A stretch of DNA of 64,000 nucleotides from Taklimakanibacter deserti (GTDB lineage: Bacteria > Pseudomonadota > Alphaproteobacteria > Rhizobiales > Aestuariivirgaceae). The first letter of the stretch is position 1. Every line of letters starts with the position of its first letter. The stretch is taken from NCBI GenBank assembly GCA_003574785.1, contig QORU01000014.1, positions 1 through 64,000 of the forward strand, given 5' to 3'. Below the pieces are notes generated by a model. That model searched no databases, was not told the DNA's origin, and saw only the letters and a program-made list of their open reading frames with translations. Shown here piece by piece: positions 34,267 to 43,344 of the stretch. Position numbers and translations under genes: made by a program.

Positions 34267-35334
34267 TCAGACGGCCACCAGGATCTTCAGATGCTTGCCG
34301 GCTTTGTCGAGCAGCGCCTCGAAACCCTTGTCGACGACATCCTCGGCGGCGATCTCGGCGGTGATCACCTTTTCAAGCGGCAGGAGGCCGGCCTCCACCA
34401 TGCGGATGATGCGCGGCCAGATCTGCACCGGATAGCACCATGTCGCCTCGACGGTGATGTCTTTCAGCGCCCACAGCATGGCGTCGATGCTCGCAAGCTT
34501 CATGTGAAGGCCCGTCTGGACGACCTTGCCTTGCCGGCGCACCGCCTTGGCGCAAGCGTTCAGGCTGGCCTCGAGCCCGACGCATTCGAGCGCCACGTCG
34601 ACACCGACGCCTTCTTCCGTATTGTCCCTGATGATGGTCTCGAGATCGTCTTTGGCCGGATCGATCGGTATGATGCCGGGAACGATCTCGGCCGCCTTCG
34701 CAAGTCGGTTCGGATTGGGCTCGCTGACGAAGATCGTCGCGGCACCCGCTGCCTTGGCGGCGAGCACGGTCAGCGCCCCGATCGGACCGGCGCCGGAGAC
34801 GAGCACGGTCGAACCCGAAGTCACGCCGCCACGGTCGGTACCGTAGATGGCGACCGCCGCCGGCTCGATCATCGCCGCCTGCCTGTCGGACACGCCATCC
34901 GGGACCTTCACGACATTATAGTCGTTGACGATCGCCTTCTCCCCCATGCCGCCCCATTGCCAGGAGAGTCCGATGCAAGCCATCTTCGGGCTGAGATGGT
35001 AGAGGCCGCGCCGGCCATAATAATCGTTGCGCGGCGAGATCAGCGGCTGGATCGACACGCGATCGCCCGGCCTGACATTGGTGACCGCGGAGCCCGTGTC
35101 CTCCACCACGGCACTGAACTCGTGGCCGAGGATCTGCGGGTTGATCGCCCCGGTATAGGCATGCGGCGTTGCCGGCGTGACGATCGGTCCGGCGAGATAT
35201 TCATGCAGGTCGGTGCCGCAGATGCCGCTCACTTTCGGCCGGATGAGGACATCATTGGGTCCAAGGCGCGCCGTCGGCGCCGCCACGTCCTCGACCCTTA
35301 TGTCCTTCTTGCCGTGAAACCTGACCGCCTTCAT
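34267..35334 (-). CDS. Zinc-dependent alcohol dehydrogenase (2,3-butanediol/sorbitol dehydrogenase-like)
   Basis: A 355-residue medium-chain dehydrogenase. Catalytic zinc ligands C39 (SGICGTDLHEY) and H71-E72 (GHEFSAVV) are present. The structural-zinc loop region is replaced by SPRNDYYGRRGLYHLSPK with no cysteine cluster. Cofactor motif GAGPIGALTVLAAKAAGA. The overall pattern is closest to butanediol/sorbitol-type enzymes. ATG 35334 chosen; the frame extends upstream as a shadow of the SDR gene. GGGAG precedes the start by 7 bases. Part of the system B operon. Confidence 0.88.
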   Translation of the reverse strand: MKAVRFHGKKDIRVEDVAAPTARLGPNDVLIRPKVSGICGTDLHEYLAGPIVTPATPHAYTGAINPQILGHEFSAVVEDTGSAVTNVRPGDRVSIQPLISPRNDYYGRRGLYHLSPKMACIGLSWQWGGMGEKAIVNDYNVVKVPDGVSDRQAAMIEPAAVAIYGTDRGGVTSGSTVLVSGAGPIGALTVLAAKAAGAATIFVSEPNPNRLAKAAEIVPGIIPIDPAKDDLETIIRDNTEEGVGVDVALECVGLEASLNACAKAVRRQGKVVQTGLHMKLASIDAMLWALKDITVEATWCYPVQIWPRIIRMVEAGLLPLEKVITAEIAAEDVVDKGFEALLDKAGKHLKILVAV

Positions 35335-35348
35335 CTTCCCGCTCCCGC

Positions 35349-36116
35349 TCACTGCGCCGTATAGCCGCCGTCCATCACCAGACTGGCGCCGGTGACGAAG
35401 CGCGCTTCCTCGGAGGCGAGAAAGAGCACGCAGTTCGCCACATCCACCGGTTCGCCGAGACGCAGCGGGTGCTTCTCCTTCATCATGTCGAGATAGGCCT
35501 GCCGGCCCTTCGGATAGGTATCCGCCGCCTTGAGGAACAATTCGGTCATGGTCGAGCCCGGATGCACGGCATTCACCCTTATGCCATGCGGCGCATAGCA
35601 CAGGGCGTCCGTCTTGGTCATCGCCAGCACGGCGCCCTTGGTGGCGTGATAGGGCGGGATGTCGTCATTGCCGATCAGCGCGTAGATCGACGAGAAATTG
35701 ACGATCGACCCCGACTTTTGCGCCATCATCGGGCGCACCGCATATTTGGTGCACAGGAACGAGCCCTTGACATTGATGGCGAAGACCTTGTCCCAGTCGT
35801 CGGCGCTGCACTCATGCGCGAATTTATTGGCGCCGGGAATGGCGGCATTGTTCACCAGCACGTCGACCGTGCCCCATTTCTTCACGACCTTGGCGACCGC
35901 GGCTTCGACCTCGGCTTCGCTGGTGATGTCGACCTTGAGGAAGATCGCCCGGGAGCCGTCGGCCGAGAGTTCCCTGGCAAGCTTTTCACCATCAGCGACC
36001 AGCACGTCGAAAATGGCGACCCTGGCGCCTTCCTCGATGAAGCGGCGCGCGGTCGCGCCGCCGATGCCACGCGAGCCGCCGGTGACGATCGCAACCTTGT
36101 CCTCTAGCCTACCCAT
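35349..36116 (-). CDS. Short-chain dehydrogenase/reductase (SDR)
   Basis: A 255-residue classical SDR with TGGSRGIGGA near residue 12, N-N-A-A near 88, the catalytic serine in NFSSIYALIG and Y-H-A-T-K near 155. It is the first oxidoreductase downstream of the system B permeases, 25 bases after the permease stop, and therefore a good candidate for the first oxidation step of the imported sugar. The segment DTYPKGRQAYLDMMKEKHPL forms the variable substrate loop. Confidence 0.88.
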   Translation of the reverse strand: MGRLEDKVAIVTGGSRGIGGATARRFIEEGARVAIFDVLVADGEKLARELSADGSRAIFLKVDITSEAEVEAAVAKVVKKWGTVDVLVNNAAIPGANKFAHECSADDWDKVFAINVKGSFLCTKYAVRPMMAQKSGSIVNFSSIYALIGNDDIPPYHATKGAVLAMTKTDALCYAPHGIRVNAVHPGSTMTELFLKAADTYPKGRQAYLDMMKEKHPLRLGEPVDVANCVLFLASEEARFVTGASLVMDGGYTAQ

Positions 36117-36141
36117 GGGTCACTCACTTTCCCTTATGCCG

Positions 36142-37116
36142 CTATTGCGTGCGCCGGACATAGAAGGCCGCGGCCGCCACGATGACGATGCCCTTGATGA
36201 TGATCTGGAATTGCACCGGAAGGCCGAAAAGCAGCACCGCATTGAACACGACGATGAGCACCGCCGCGCCGAACAGCCCGCCGACGATGCCGCCACGCCC
36301 GCCGGCCAGCGAAATGCCGCCCATCACCGCTGCGACGATCGAGTCGAGCTCGAAGCCACGTCCGACCCAGTTGTCGACAATGCCGACATAGCCCGACAGC
36401 ACGAGGCCCGCGATGGCCGCCAGCCCGCCCGAGATGATGTAGCCGATGATCGTCACCCGGTCGGCATTGATGCCGAGCAGCCGGGCGGTCGTCGGATTGC
36501 CGCCGGTGATATAGACCTCCCGGCCGAACCGTGACTTCGCCAGAAGTATCCAGAAGATCACGCCCAGAACGACGAGCAGCATCAGATTGTAGGGGATGCC
36601 GTTCCAGGTTGCCGAACCCAGCGTGCGGAAGAACGGGGGGACATTGCCCGAGGGCGCGCCTTGCGTGTAGGCGAAGCGGATGCCCTGCAGCACGATCATG
36701 GTCGCCAGCGTCGCCAGGAACGGCGACACGCTGCGCTTGGTCACCAGGAGGCCGTTGACGAGCCCGGTCACGACGCCGATTCCGACGGCGATCAGCAGGA
36801 TCGGTGCGACATCGGCATTCTGGCCCGAGAAGCCGGTGGCGATGACCGCCGCCGTCGCCATCACCGAGGAGACCGAGAGGTCGAGACCGCGCAGGATGAT
36901 GACGAAAGCCTGGCCGATGACGACGATGCCGAGGGGTGCTGCCTGCAGCAGCATGTTGGAAATGTTGTTCGCCGACAGGAAGGCCGGCGAGATGATGCCG
37001 GCAACGACGATCAGCAGGACGAGGAAGATCGGCAGCGCATAGGGCGCCAGCCGGCCGACGATTCCCGCCGCCGGGCCGGTCAATTCCGCGCTCTTGGCGT
37101 GCGACAGGTCGACCAT
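36142..37116 (-). CDS. Sugar ABC transporter permease, CUT2 system B, subunit 2
   Basis: A 324-residue RbsC-class permease. Motifs: VVIGQAFVIILRGLDLSVSS near residue 65, the cytoplasmic F-G-R-E-V-Y-I-T-G-G-N segment and L-A-G-G-R-G-G-I-V-G-G near the end. ATG 37116 overlaps the preceding permease stop (TGATG); sequence before it in this frame is a shadow. Closest in the window to system A subunit 2, in line with A and B being paralogous systems. Confidence 0.9.
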   Translation of the reverse strand: MVDLSHAKSAELTGPAAGIVGRLAPYALPIFLVLLIVVAGIISPAFLSANNISNMLLQAAPLGIVVIGQAFVIILRGLDLSVSSVMATAAVIATGFSGQNADVAPILLIAVGIGVVTGLVNGLLVTKRSVSPFLATLATMIVLQGIRFAYTQGAPSGNVPPFFRTLGSATWNGIPYNLMLLVVLGVIFWILLAKSRFGREVYITGGNPTTARLLGINADRVTIIGYIISGGLAAIAGLVLSGYVGIVDNWVGRGFELDSIVAAVMGGISLAGGRGGIVGGLFGAAVLIVVFNAVLLFGLPVQFQIIIKGIVIVAAAAFYVRRTQ

Positions 37117-38078
37117 CAGATCCGCTTCCTCTTTTCGACATAGATCGACACCGCGGCAATCACGATGAGGCCCTGGGCGATCAGCTGGTAATGGGTCGAT
37201 ATGTCCATGAAGTTGAGCACATTGTTGAGCAGCGAGATCAGGTAGACACCGAGCAGCGTGCCGAGCACGCCGCCCTTGCCGCCGGAGAGCAGCGTGCCGC
37301 CGACAACGACCGGGGTGATCGAGGTGAGGGTGTAATTGAGCCCGGTATAGGGCTGGCCGACGCCGAAACGGGCGGTGAGATAGATCGCCGTCAGCGCGCA
37401 GCAGAACCCGCAAAACCCATAGACGGTGAGGATCACCTTCGCCCGCGGAAGCCCCATCAGGCGCGCACCCGCGTCGTCGTCGCCGACCGCGTAAATGTAG
37501 CGTCCGAGCCGGAAGTAGGTGATGAAGAGTCCGACCAGCGCGAAAATGGCCACGACGAAGATCGCGCCGAGCGGGATCCCGAGGAATTTGCCATAGGCGA
37601 GGAATGTGAAGCCCTTCGGCACCTTGCCGGCTGGACCCAGAGAATAGAGCAGCACCAGGCCCTGCAGCACCGTGCCGGTGCCGAGGGTGACGATCAGCGG
37701 ATGGACCTTGAGCCAGATGATCAGCAGGCCATTGATGAGGCCAATGACGAGCCCGAGCAGCAGGATGCCGAAGATCACCGGTGCGATCATCGAGGCATCG
37801 CCGTTGATGAGGCCCGAGGTCAGGGTGCTGAGGAGGCTGATCGTCGAGCCGACCGACAGATCGATGCCGCCGGTCAGTATGGTCAGCGTCTGGCCGAGGC
37901 TGACCAGCGCCAGCCCGGTCGACTGCTCGAGAATGTTGAGCACGTTGTTGGTCGTGCGGAAGCGGTCCGATATCACGGCGCCGAACACCAGCAGCGCGAC
38001 GAGCAGCGCGATGACGATGAAGACGCCCTGATTCTTGCGGATGCTGCGGGCCATGCCCGCCGAGACGAGCGTGCTCAT
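37116..38078 (-). CDS. Sugar ABC transporter permease, CUT2 system B, subunit 1
   Basis: A 320-residue RbsC-class permease. LGQTLTILTGGIDLSVGSTI near residue 65 is almost identical to system A subunit 1, and LSGGKGGVLGTLLGVYLISL lies near the C-terminus. The start overlaps the ATPase stop (ATGA). Forms the pore with the following subunit. Confidence 0.9.
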   Translation of the reverse strand: MSTLVSAGMARSIRKNQGVFIVIALLVALLVFGAVISDRFRTTNNVLNILEQSTGLALVSLGQTLTILTGGIDLSVGSTISLLSTLTSGLINGDASMIAPVIFGILLLGLVIGLINGLLIIWLKVHPLIVTLGTGTVLQGLVLLYSLGPAGKVPKGFTFLAYGKFLGIPLGAIFVVAIFALVGLFITYFRLGRYIYAVGDDDAGARLMGLPRAKVILTVYGFCGFCCALTAIYLTARFGVGQPYTGLNYTLTSITPVVVGGTLLSGGKGGVLGTLLGVYLISLLNNVLNFMDISTHYQLIAQGLIVIAAVSIYVEKRKRI

Positions 38079-39574
38079 TTCACCTCCTGCGTCGGATGCT
38101 GCGTCGCCAGGCTCAGGATCGCTTCCTCGGTAATGGCAGCCCCTTCCAGTTCGCCGCTGATCAGGCCTTCGCGCATCACGACGACCCTGTCGGCCATGCC
38201 GACGACTTCAGGCAGCTCCGAGCTGATCATCAGGATGGCGATGCCCTTGTCGGCGAGAGCCCGCATGATGCGGTAGATCTCGGTCTTGGCGCCGACATCG
38301 ACGCCGCGGGTCGGCTCGTCCAGGATCAGCACCTTGCCGCCGGTGCGGGCCCAGCGCGCGACGACGACCTTCTGCTGGTTGCCGCCCGACATGGTCGCCA
38401 CCGGCGTCGCAGGACCGCGGCAGGCGATGCGATAGGTGTCGATCTCCTGGCGCGCGATGTCGTTCTCGCGCTGCCGGTCGATCAGCCCTCGGCTGGTCAC
38501 CGCCGACAGATCGGCCGCTGAAATGTTGGCGGCCACGTCGAGCTGCATCGCGAGTCCCTGTCTCTTGCGATCCTCAGTGACGAAGCCAACGCCTTTCTTG
38601 ATGGCAAGCGCTGGCGTCATGCGGTCCATGCGCTCACCCTCGATCATGATGCTTCCCGACGAGATCGGCAGGCCGCCGAAGATTCCCATGGCAAGCTCGG
38701 TGCGCCCGGCGCCGACCATGCCGGCAAGGGCGGTGATCTCGCCAGCCCGAAGCTCGATGCCGGCGTTGCGGACCCGGCCATTCACGCTGATATTCTGGGC
38801 CTTGAGGGCAATTTTGTCGGATGGGGGAGCCTTGCGCTTGACCGGGAAGATGTCGCGCAAGTCGCGGCCCACCATATAGGAGATCAGGCGATTGCGGTTG
38901 ACGCCGCCGATATCGGCGGTGATCACATGCTGGCCGTCCTTGAAAACGGTCACCCGGTCGGCGATCTGGAAGATCTCCTCGAGGCGGTGCGAGACATAGA
39001 CGATGGCGACGCCCTCGGCCTTCAGCGCGGAAAGCCGCGCGAAGAGGAGATCGGCCTCGCGGCCGGAGATCACCGCTGTCGGCTCGTCGAGGATGAGCAG
39101 CTTGACCTTGTGGACCAGGGCCTTCGATATCTCGACCATCTGCTGGTCGGCGACCGTGAGCTCGGAAACGAGCTTGTCCGGATCGATGTCGACACCGAGC
39201 TTGTGCAGCAAGGCGGCGGCATCCTTGCGGGTCCTGGCATGATCGATCAGGCCGAAGGCACCCCGCCGCTCATGGCCGAGAAAGATGTTCTCAGCAACGG
39301 TCAGATGCGGAAACAGGACGAATTCCTGATAGACGACATGGATGCCGGCGGCCTTGGCATCGGCCGGGCGCGACCAGTGGACTTCCTTGCCGTCGAACTC
39401 GACCTGGCCGGCATCCGGCTTGAAGGCGCCGGCGATGATCTTGATCGTCGTCGACTTGCCGGCGCCGTTCTCGCCGATGAGCGCGTGGATTTCCCCGGCG
39501 CGCACGTCGAAATTGATCGATGACAACGCCTGGACGCCGGTAAAGCCTTTGGAAATGCCCGTCAGCTTCAGCAT
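38075..39574 (-). CDS. Sugar ABC transporter ATP-binding protein, CUT2 system B (RbsA-like)
   Basis: A 499-residue tandem ATPase. NBD1 has GENGAGKSTTIKI and LLILDEPTAVISGRE; NBD2 has the degenerate G-M-V-G-A-G-R-T-E loop, MSGGNQQKVV and ILDEPTRGVDVGAK. ATG 39574 was chosen with AGGAT 6 bases upstream. Close paralogue of the system A ATPase, differing from those of systems C and D in keeping both Walker B acidic residues in NBD2. Confidence 0.92.
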   Translation of the reverse strand: MLKLTGISKGFTGVQALSSINFDVRAGEIHALIGENGAGKSTTIKIIAGAFKPDAGQVEFDGKEVHWSRPADAKAAGIHVVYQEFVLFPHLTVAENIFLGHERRGAFGLIDHARTRKDAAALLHKLGVDIDPDKLVSELTVADQQMVEISKALVHKVKLLILDEPTAVISGREADLLFARLSALKAEGVAIVYVSHRLEEIFQIADRVTVFKDGQHVITADIGGVNRNRLISYMVGRDLRDIFPVKRKAPPSDKIALKAQNISVNGRVRNAGIELRAGEITALAGMVGAGRTELAMGIFGGLPISSGSIMIEGERMDRMTPALAIKKGVGFVTEDRKRQGLAMQLDVAANISAADLSAVTSRGLIDRQRENDIARQEIDTYRIACRGPATPVATMSGGNQQKVVVARWARTGGKVLILDEPTRGVDVGAKTEIYRIMRALADKGIAILMISSELPEVVGMADRVVVMREGLISGELEGAAITEEAILSLATQHPTQEVK

Positions 39575-39593
39575 GCCGTGATCCTGTAATGAC

Positions 39594-39622
39594 GGGTGCC
39601 GGGACTTGTGCTCTCGGCACCC
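39594..39622. other. Intercistronic stem-loop after system B binding protein gene
   Basis: GGGTGCCG at 39594-39601 and CGGCACCC at 39615-39622 form a perfect 8-bp stem with a 13-base loop, in the gap between the binding protein stop and the ATPase start. Same position as the hairpins of systems A and C. Likely tunes binding protein to membrane component ratio. Confidence 0.6.
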
Positions 39623-39643
39623 TGGTCGCAAGAGCCGGCCGGC

Positions 39644-40795
39644 CTATTGCGGATAATCGACCTTGAAGGTCTTCGGATCGTAATCCGCGCCCATGCCGCC
39701 GGTGATCAACATGTCCGCAGGGCCGTTTGGAACCACCATGTCGGTCAGACGCAGCGAAGTCTGGATCGACGGCGTCTCATCGCCTTCCGAGACCGCGATC
39801 TGCGAATTGATCGTGTAGATGCAGGGCACCGGCGCACCGGCAAGGACCTGCAGGGCGACATTGACCGAGACGCCGCCCATGGCCGGCGGGTAGCCGACTT
39901 CGAGCATCGGCACCTTGTGCTGGATGGCCATTTGGAGGGGGCCGTTGACGTCCGCTGTCGTGTGCGGCGGGATTTCGCCGTCCTTGTAGCCGGCCTCGAT
40001 GAAAGCCTCGATAGAACCGGGAGTCTGCAATCCATGCGCCGACCAGACCGCGTTGATCTCCTTACCGTATTTGGCGATCATCGCCTGCATCACCTGCTTG
40101 CCCTTGACCGGCGACCAGTCGGAATAGACGGTCTCGAGCACCTTGATGCCGGGATACTGGGCGAATACTTCACGCGCCGGCTTCTCGCGGTTCTCCGACG
40201 GGCTCGAGCCCGCCTGGCCGGCCAGCATGATGACATTGCCTTTGCCGTTGAGCTTCTCGGCGATCCACTGGGCGAAGAGGCGGCCCATCATGGCATCGGA
40301 AGCGGTCACGAAGGTGACGAAGTCGTCCGAGGCGACGCGGCGGTCCATCATCACGACCGGTATGCCCTGGGCCATCGCCTGCTGCACCGCCGGGTCGAGC
40401 GCCTGCTGCGTGTTGGCGCTGACGATGAGCAGATCGACGCCACGCGAGATCAGGTCCTGGATGTCGGCGACCTGCTTGGCGTCGTCATGTCCGGCATCCG
40501 TGATGATCAGCTTGCTGATCTTGCCCTTGTGCTCGGCGGCGGCCTTCTGAAGCGAATGGAGCATCACCACGCGCCAGGAGTCGCCGAGGCCGGCATTGGA
40601 GAATCCGATAACGTAGGGGCCGTCTTTTTTATATTGCGATGTGTCCTTGAAGCAGACCTCGGTATCGGGATTGTAGAGATAGGTGCGCGGGGCGCCTTCA
40701 TAGAACTTGCTCTGCGCCAGGACCGGCATCGCCAGCGCGGCAACGCCTGCGGCGCCGGCGAAAGCGAGTGCGAGGCGACGGGTTACGGATTTCAT
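39644..40795 (-). CDS. Sugar ABC transporter substrate-binding protein, CUT2 system B
   Basis: A 383-residue periplasmic binding protein. Signal peptide at residues 1 to about 27 (ending in AALAMPVLAQ). Mature protein begins with a segment containing GAPRTYLYNPDTEVCFKDTS and then GPYVIGFSNAGLGDSWRVVM, closely matching system A. The single cysteine near residue 48 is not in a lipobox. GGGAGG precedes ATG 40795. First gene of an 11-gene minus-strand operon, with a putative operator 164 bases upstream (40959). Confidence 0.92.
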   Translation of the reverse strand: MKSVTRRLALAFAGAAGVAALAMPVLAQSKFYEGAPRTYLYNPDTEVCFKDTSQYKKDGPYVIGFSNAGLGDSWRVVMLHSLQKAAAEHKGKISKLIITDAGHDDAKQVADIQDLISRGVDLLIVSANTQQALDPAVQQAMAQGIPVVMMDRRVASDDFVTFVTASDAMMGRLFAQWIAEKLNGKGNVIMLAGQAGSSPSENREKPAREVFAQYPGIKVLETVYSDWSPVKGKQVMQAMIAKYGKEINAVWSAHGLQTPGSIEAFIEAGYKDGEIPPHTTADVNGPLQMAIQHKVPMLEVGYPPAMGGVSVNVALQVLAGAPVPCIYTINSQIAVSEGDETPSIQTSLRLTDMVVPNGPADMLITGGMGADYDPKTFKVDYPQ

Positions 40796-40958
40796 GCTTT
40801 TCCTCCCTATGAGACTGATCGGCGAACTGCCTCTGCATAGCCAAATGCAGTACCTGATCTGCAGGCTCGATACTTCTATCCGGTCGACTTCGACTGGAGC
40901 GCCCTTACCGGCGCTCGTCAGACAGTCGCAGCATGAAGGTCCGGATCAAATCGGAAAA

Positions 40959-40975
40959 TTTTTCAGAATGAGAGT
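40959..40975. promoter_or_regulatory. Putative operator, ATTCTCA-N3-TGAGAAT type, upstream of system B
   Basis: On the minus strand the sequence is ACTCTCATTCTGAAAAA, matching the 43275 palindrome in 13 of 17 positions with the core CTCATTCTGA. It is the only such element between the regulator gene end and the system B binding protein gene. Confidence 0.55.
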
Positions 40976-41007
40976 TTGCGAGACACGCGAGAGGACACGT
41001 CAAGCAT

Positions 41008-41033
41008 GCCGGCCATTGTCAGTAATGGCCGGC
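41008..41033. other. Stem-loop at the 3' end of the HTH-SBP gene
   Basis: GCCGGCCATT at 41008-41017 and AATGGCCGGC at 41024-41033 form a perfect 10-bp stem with a 6-base loop that includes the stop codon of the minus-strand regulator. There is no T-tract after it on the minus strand. It may insulate the regulator from the downstream system B operon. Confidence 0.5.
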
Positions 41034-42761
41034 CGCTCGCATGATGCTGTCGATGTGGTTCTGGCAGCGCTCCAGCGCTTCGCGGTCGGTCAGCTCGCCA
41101 TTGAGCGCGGCGAAGATCTCCTCGCCGATGATATGCTCGATCTGGGCATATTCGGGAATTGGCGGCCGCTGCCAGGTATGCAGCTTGTTCTGCTTGGCGA
41201 GGCGATCGACGAAGCGCACGATGGCGGTCGTGGCGTTGGCTTCGGGATCGGCGGTGACGCTGAAGCGGGGGGCTACCGGAATGCCGTTCTTGACATGCTC
41301 TTTCATGGCGGCCGGCGATGCCATCCAGGAAATCGCCTCGAAGGCGAGCTTGGAGCGTTCAGGCGGCAGGCCAGCCGGGATCGCCAGCAGGAAGCCGCCG
41401 ATGGGGCTGACCATCTGGCCGCCGGGCCCGTGCGGGTAGGGAAGGTACTCGGTCTTCCGCTTCACGACCGAGCGGATGTCATATTCGAAACGCGCGGCGC
41501 GCATGGTCCAACAGTAGATCATCGCCGCATGACCGAGCAGGAAGCAGTCCAACGCCCTGTTCCAGTCCATGATCAGGATATCCGGAGGCGAAAAGGCGAG
41601 CAGCCTGCGCATATAGTCGAGTGTCTTGAACCCGGCTTCGCTCAAGACCTTTGGACGGTACATGTCACCGGCCATATGGCTGTAGTCGAAGGCGACGCGC
41701 GACATCGGCACGTTGAGAACCGGCTGGCCGCAGCAGCCCATGAAGAACATGAAGGAATGCGCCATCGGCATGCCCTTGGCCGCGTTCCAGACGATGCCCT
41801 GCATGCCGTGTTTGGGCTGGTGCAGCTGGCGCGCCGCATCGAGCACCTTTTCGAAGGTGGTGGGCGCATGCAGCTCGTGGGCTTCGAAAAGGTCCTTGCG
41901 GATCGCGAGCGTCTCGATGGTGCTGTAGATCGGCACGCCATACTGCTTGCTGTCCCACCCTCCCGTCGACCAGATATTGGGATGGAAGTCGAGGGGGTTC
42001 ATGTTGCTTTCGGCAAGATAGCTGTTCAACGGCTGGACCATGCGGTTCTTCACCGCTTCGCCGAGCCAGGGGATATTGATGCAGATGACGTCGTATTCGC
42101 TTTCCTTGCGCCGGGCGTTGCTGAACAGCTCCTCGTAAAGCTGCGGCAGTGCACGCAGCGTGAAATTCTTGCGCGAGGACAGCTTTGAACGGAAATCCGA
42201 CCACATGTTCCGCATGGAGTCGAAATAGTTGTCGTCATGGAGCAGGAAGCGCAGGTCCTGCGCCGGCGTCAGCCGGCTCTCGATGATCTTGAGCGGCGGA
42301 ATGATCTGATCGGTCATGTAGGAGCCGCCGAAATAATATTCGCCGGCATTGGCACTGCCTTTACCGAGCCCGAAGGTTTCGGCCAGCAGCACCTTCACCT
42401 TCATCGCATAGGAGATGAAGGTCGACTTCAGCTTCCGGCTTGGGACCAGATAGAAGGATTTGCCGTTGGGATTGCGGCAATGTTGCTCGATCTCGCCGTC
42501 CTCGATGAGGCGATGGATGCGACGCATCGCGCTGGCGAAAGGAATCTGCGAGACCGAGGCGAGCGACGACATCGTGACGACGTCGCCGCGCAGATGGCTT
42601 TTCATCAGATAGAGGACGATGTTCCAGACCGGATCCGGATCGGCGCCGCCGATCTTTTCGTCATAGGGCGTGCGAATCCGTTCAAGGAAGTTGATGATCC
42701 GGAGCAGTTCATAGTCCGTCATGCGGTCCAAGGCATCGACCTCCGCAGGAAAAACTATCAT
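41019..42761 (-). CDS. Winged-helix domain fused to ABC solute-binding-protein domain (candidate one-component regulator)
   Basis: A 580-residue protein without signal peptide or membrane segment. Residues about 46-112 form a MarR-like winged helix: MSSLASVSQIPFASAMRRIH as helix-turn-helix, then a wing ending in KSFYLVPSRK. Residues about 150-560 look like an extracellular solute-binding protein of the SBP_bac_1 class: Y-D-V-I-C-I-N-I-P-W-L, GVPIYSTIETLAIRKDLF, T-T-F-E-K-V-L-D-A-A, G-G-F-L-L-A-I-P. It would therefore bind a solute in the cytoplasm and DNA with its N-terminus. ATG 42761 was chosen (GGAGG 5 bases upstream). It is the only regulator-like gene between 30 and 64 kb, and its promoter region holds two palindromes. 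Confidence 0.8.
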   Translation of the reverse strand: MIVFPAEVDALDRMTDYELLRIINFLERIRTPYDEKIGGADPDPVWNIVLYLMKSHLRGDVVTMSSLASVSQIPFASAMRRIHRLIEDGEIEQHCRNPNGKSFYLVPSRKLKSTFISYAMKVKVLLAETFGLGKGSANAGEYYFGGSYMTDQIIPPLKIIESRLTPAQDLRFLLHDDNYFDSMRNMWSDFRSKLSSRKNFTLRALPQLYEELFSNARRKESEYDVICINIPWLGEAVKNRMVQPLNSYLAESNMNPLDFHPNIWSTGGWDSKQYGVPIYSTIETLAIRKDLFEAHELHAPTTFEKVLDAARQLHQPKHGMQGIVWNAAKGMPMAHSFMFFMGCCGQPVLNVPMSRVAFDYSHMAGDMYRPKVLSEAGFKTLDYMRRLLAFSPPDILIMDWNRALDCFLLGHAAMIYCWTMRAARFEYDIRSVVKRKTEYLPYPHGPGGQMVSPIGGFLLAIPAGLPPERSKLAFEAISWMASPAAMKEHVKNGIPVAPRFSVTADPEANATTAIVRFVDRLAKQNKLHTWQRPPIPEYAQIEHIIGEEIFAALNGELTDREALERCQNHIDSIMRAAGHY

Positions 42762-43274
42762 CCTCGCCTCCATCGATCAAAGAGCCGCCCCGTCGGTGAT
42801 GCGGGTCGCCAAGAGTGGGCTACCAGTTCCATCCGGGGCATCGAAAAACGAAAATCGGGGAGCCCGGCGAACAAGGCGATGCCATGCGCCGCGCCGCGGG
42901 CGACGGCCCTGTCTGTTTCGGTCAAACCAGCCGTAAGGTGACCGTGATGGTCGCAGTTCCTCGGAAGCACGGTGCGCTGACCCCGTGGTTCATGCTCGAC
43001 AATCTCGCGGGGAGGGGACCGTAGCGGCATTCAGCACGCTTGACGTACCGATAGTTGCGCGCGAATGCACGCCCAGATATGCGCCGCGCTCCACTCGCCA
43101 ACCGTGCGGCCGATGACGTTCGCATGACGAAGCGTCAGCGGCCCACTTGCATCGACATGTCTCTTCGCCTTTGGCGATCGGGACGTCGAAGTCGGCGGCG
43201 GGGATCTTTGGCGCCGGTTTCTCCCATTTTCTGACGGCATGCTACCAAAGTCGGCCAGCCGCGCGCCACCAGGA

Positions 43275-43291
43275 ATTCTCATTTTGAGAAT
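43275..43291. promoter_or_regulatory. Perfect 17-bp palindromic operator
   Basis: ATTCTCATTTTGAGAAT: two exact 7-bp arms (ATTCTCA / TGAGAAT) around TTT. Best example of a motif that recurs at 31020, 40959, 43345, 50294, 52158, 55662, 56616 and 58057. Size and symmetry fit a homodimeric winged-helix protein. I infer it to be the operator of the adjacent HTH-SBP regulator. Confidence 0.75.
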
Positions 43292-43344
43292 CTTTCGGAC
43301 GTGGCCTCCACCCGGGAGCAGGGTGGCCAATGATGCCGGTTTTG

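Noticed and set aside
40798..40818. Operator-like CCTCCCTATGAGAC just upstream of the system B binding protein gene
   Set aside because: It matches the palindrome in about 11 of 17 positions mainly through the complement of the GGGAGG ribosome binding site; the site at 40959 is the better candidate.
42815..43024. Short plus-strand frame ending in a pirin-like looking W-F-M-L-D segment
   Set aside because: Only a handful of residues resemble pirin, no metal histidines follow, and it lies in the regulatory gap. Considered chance.
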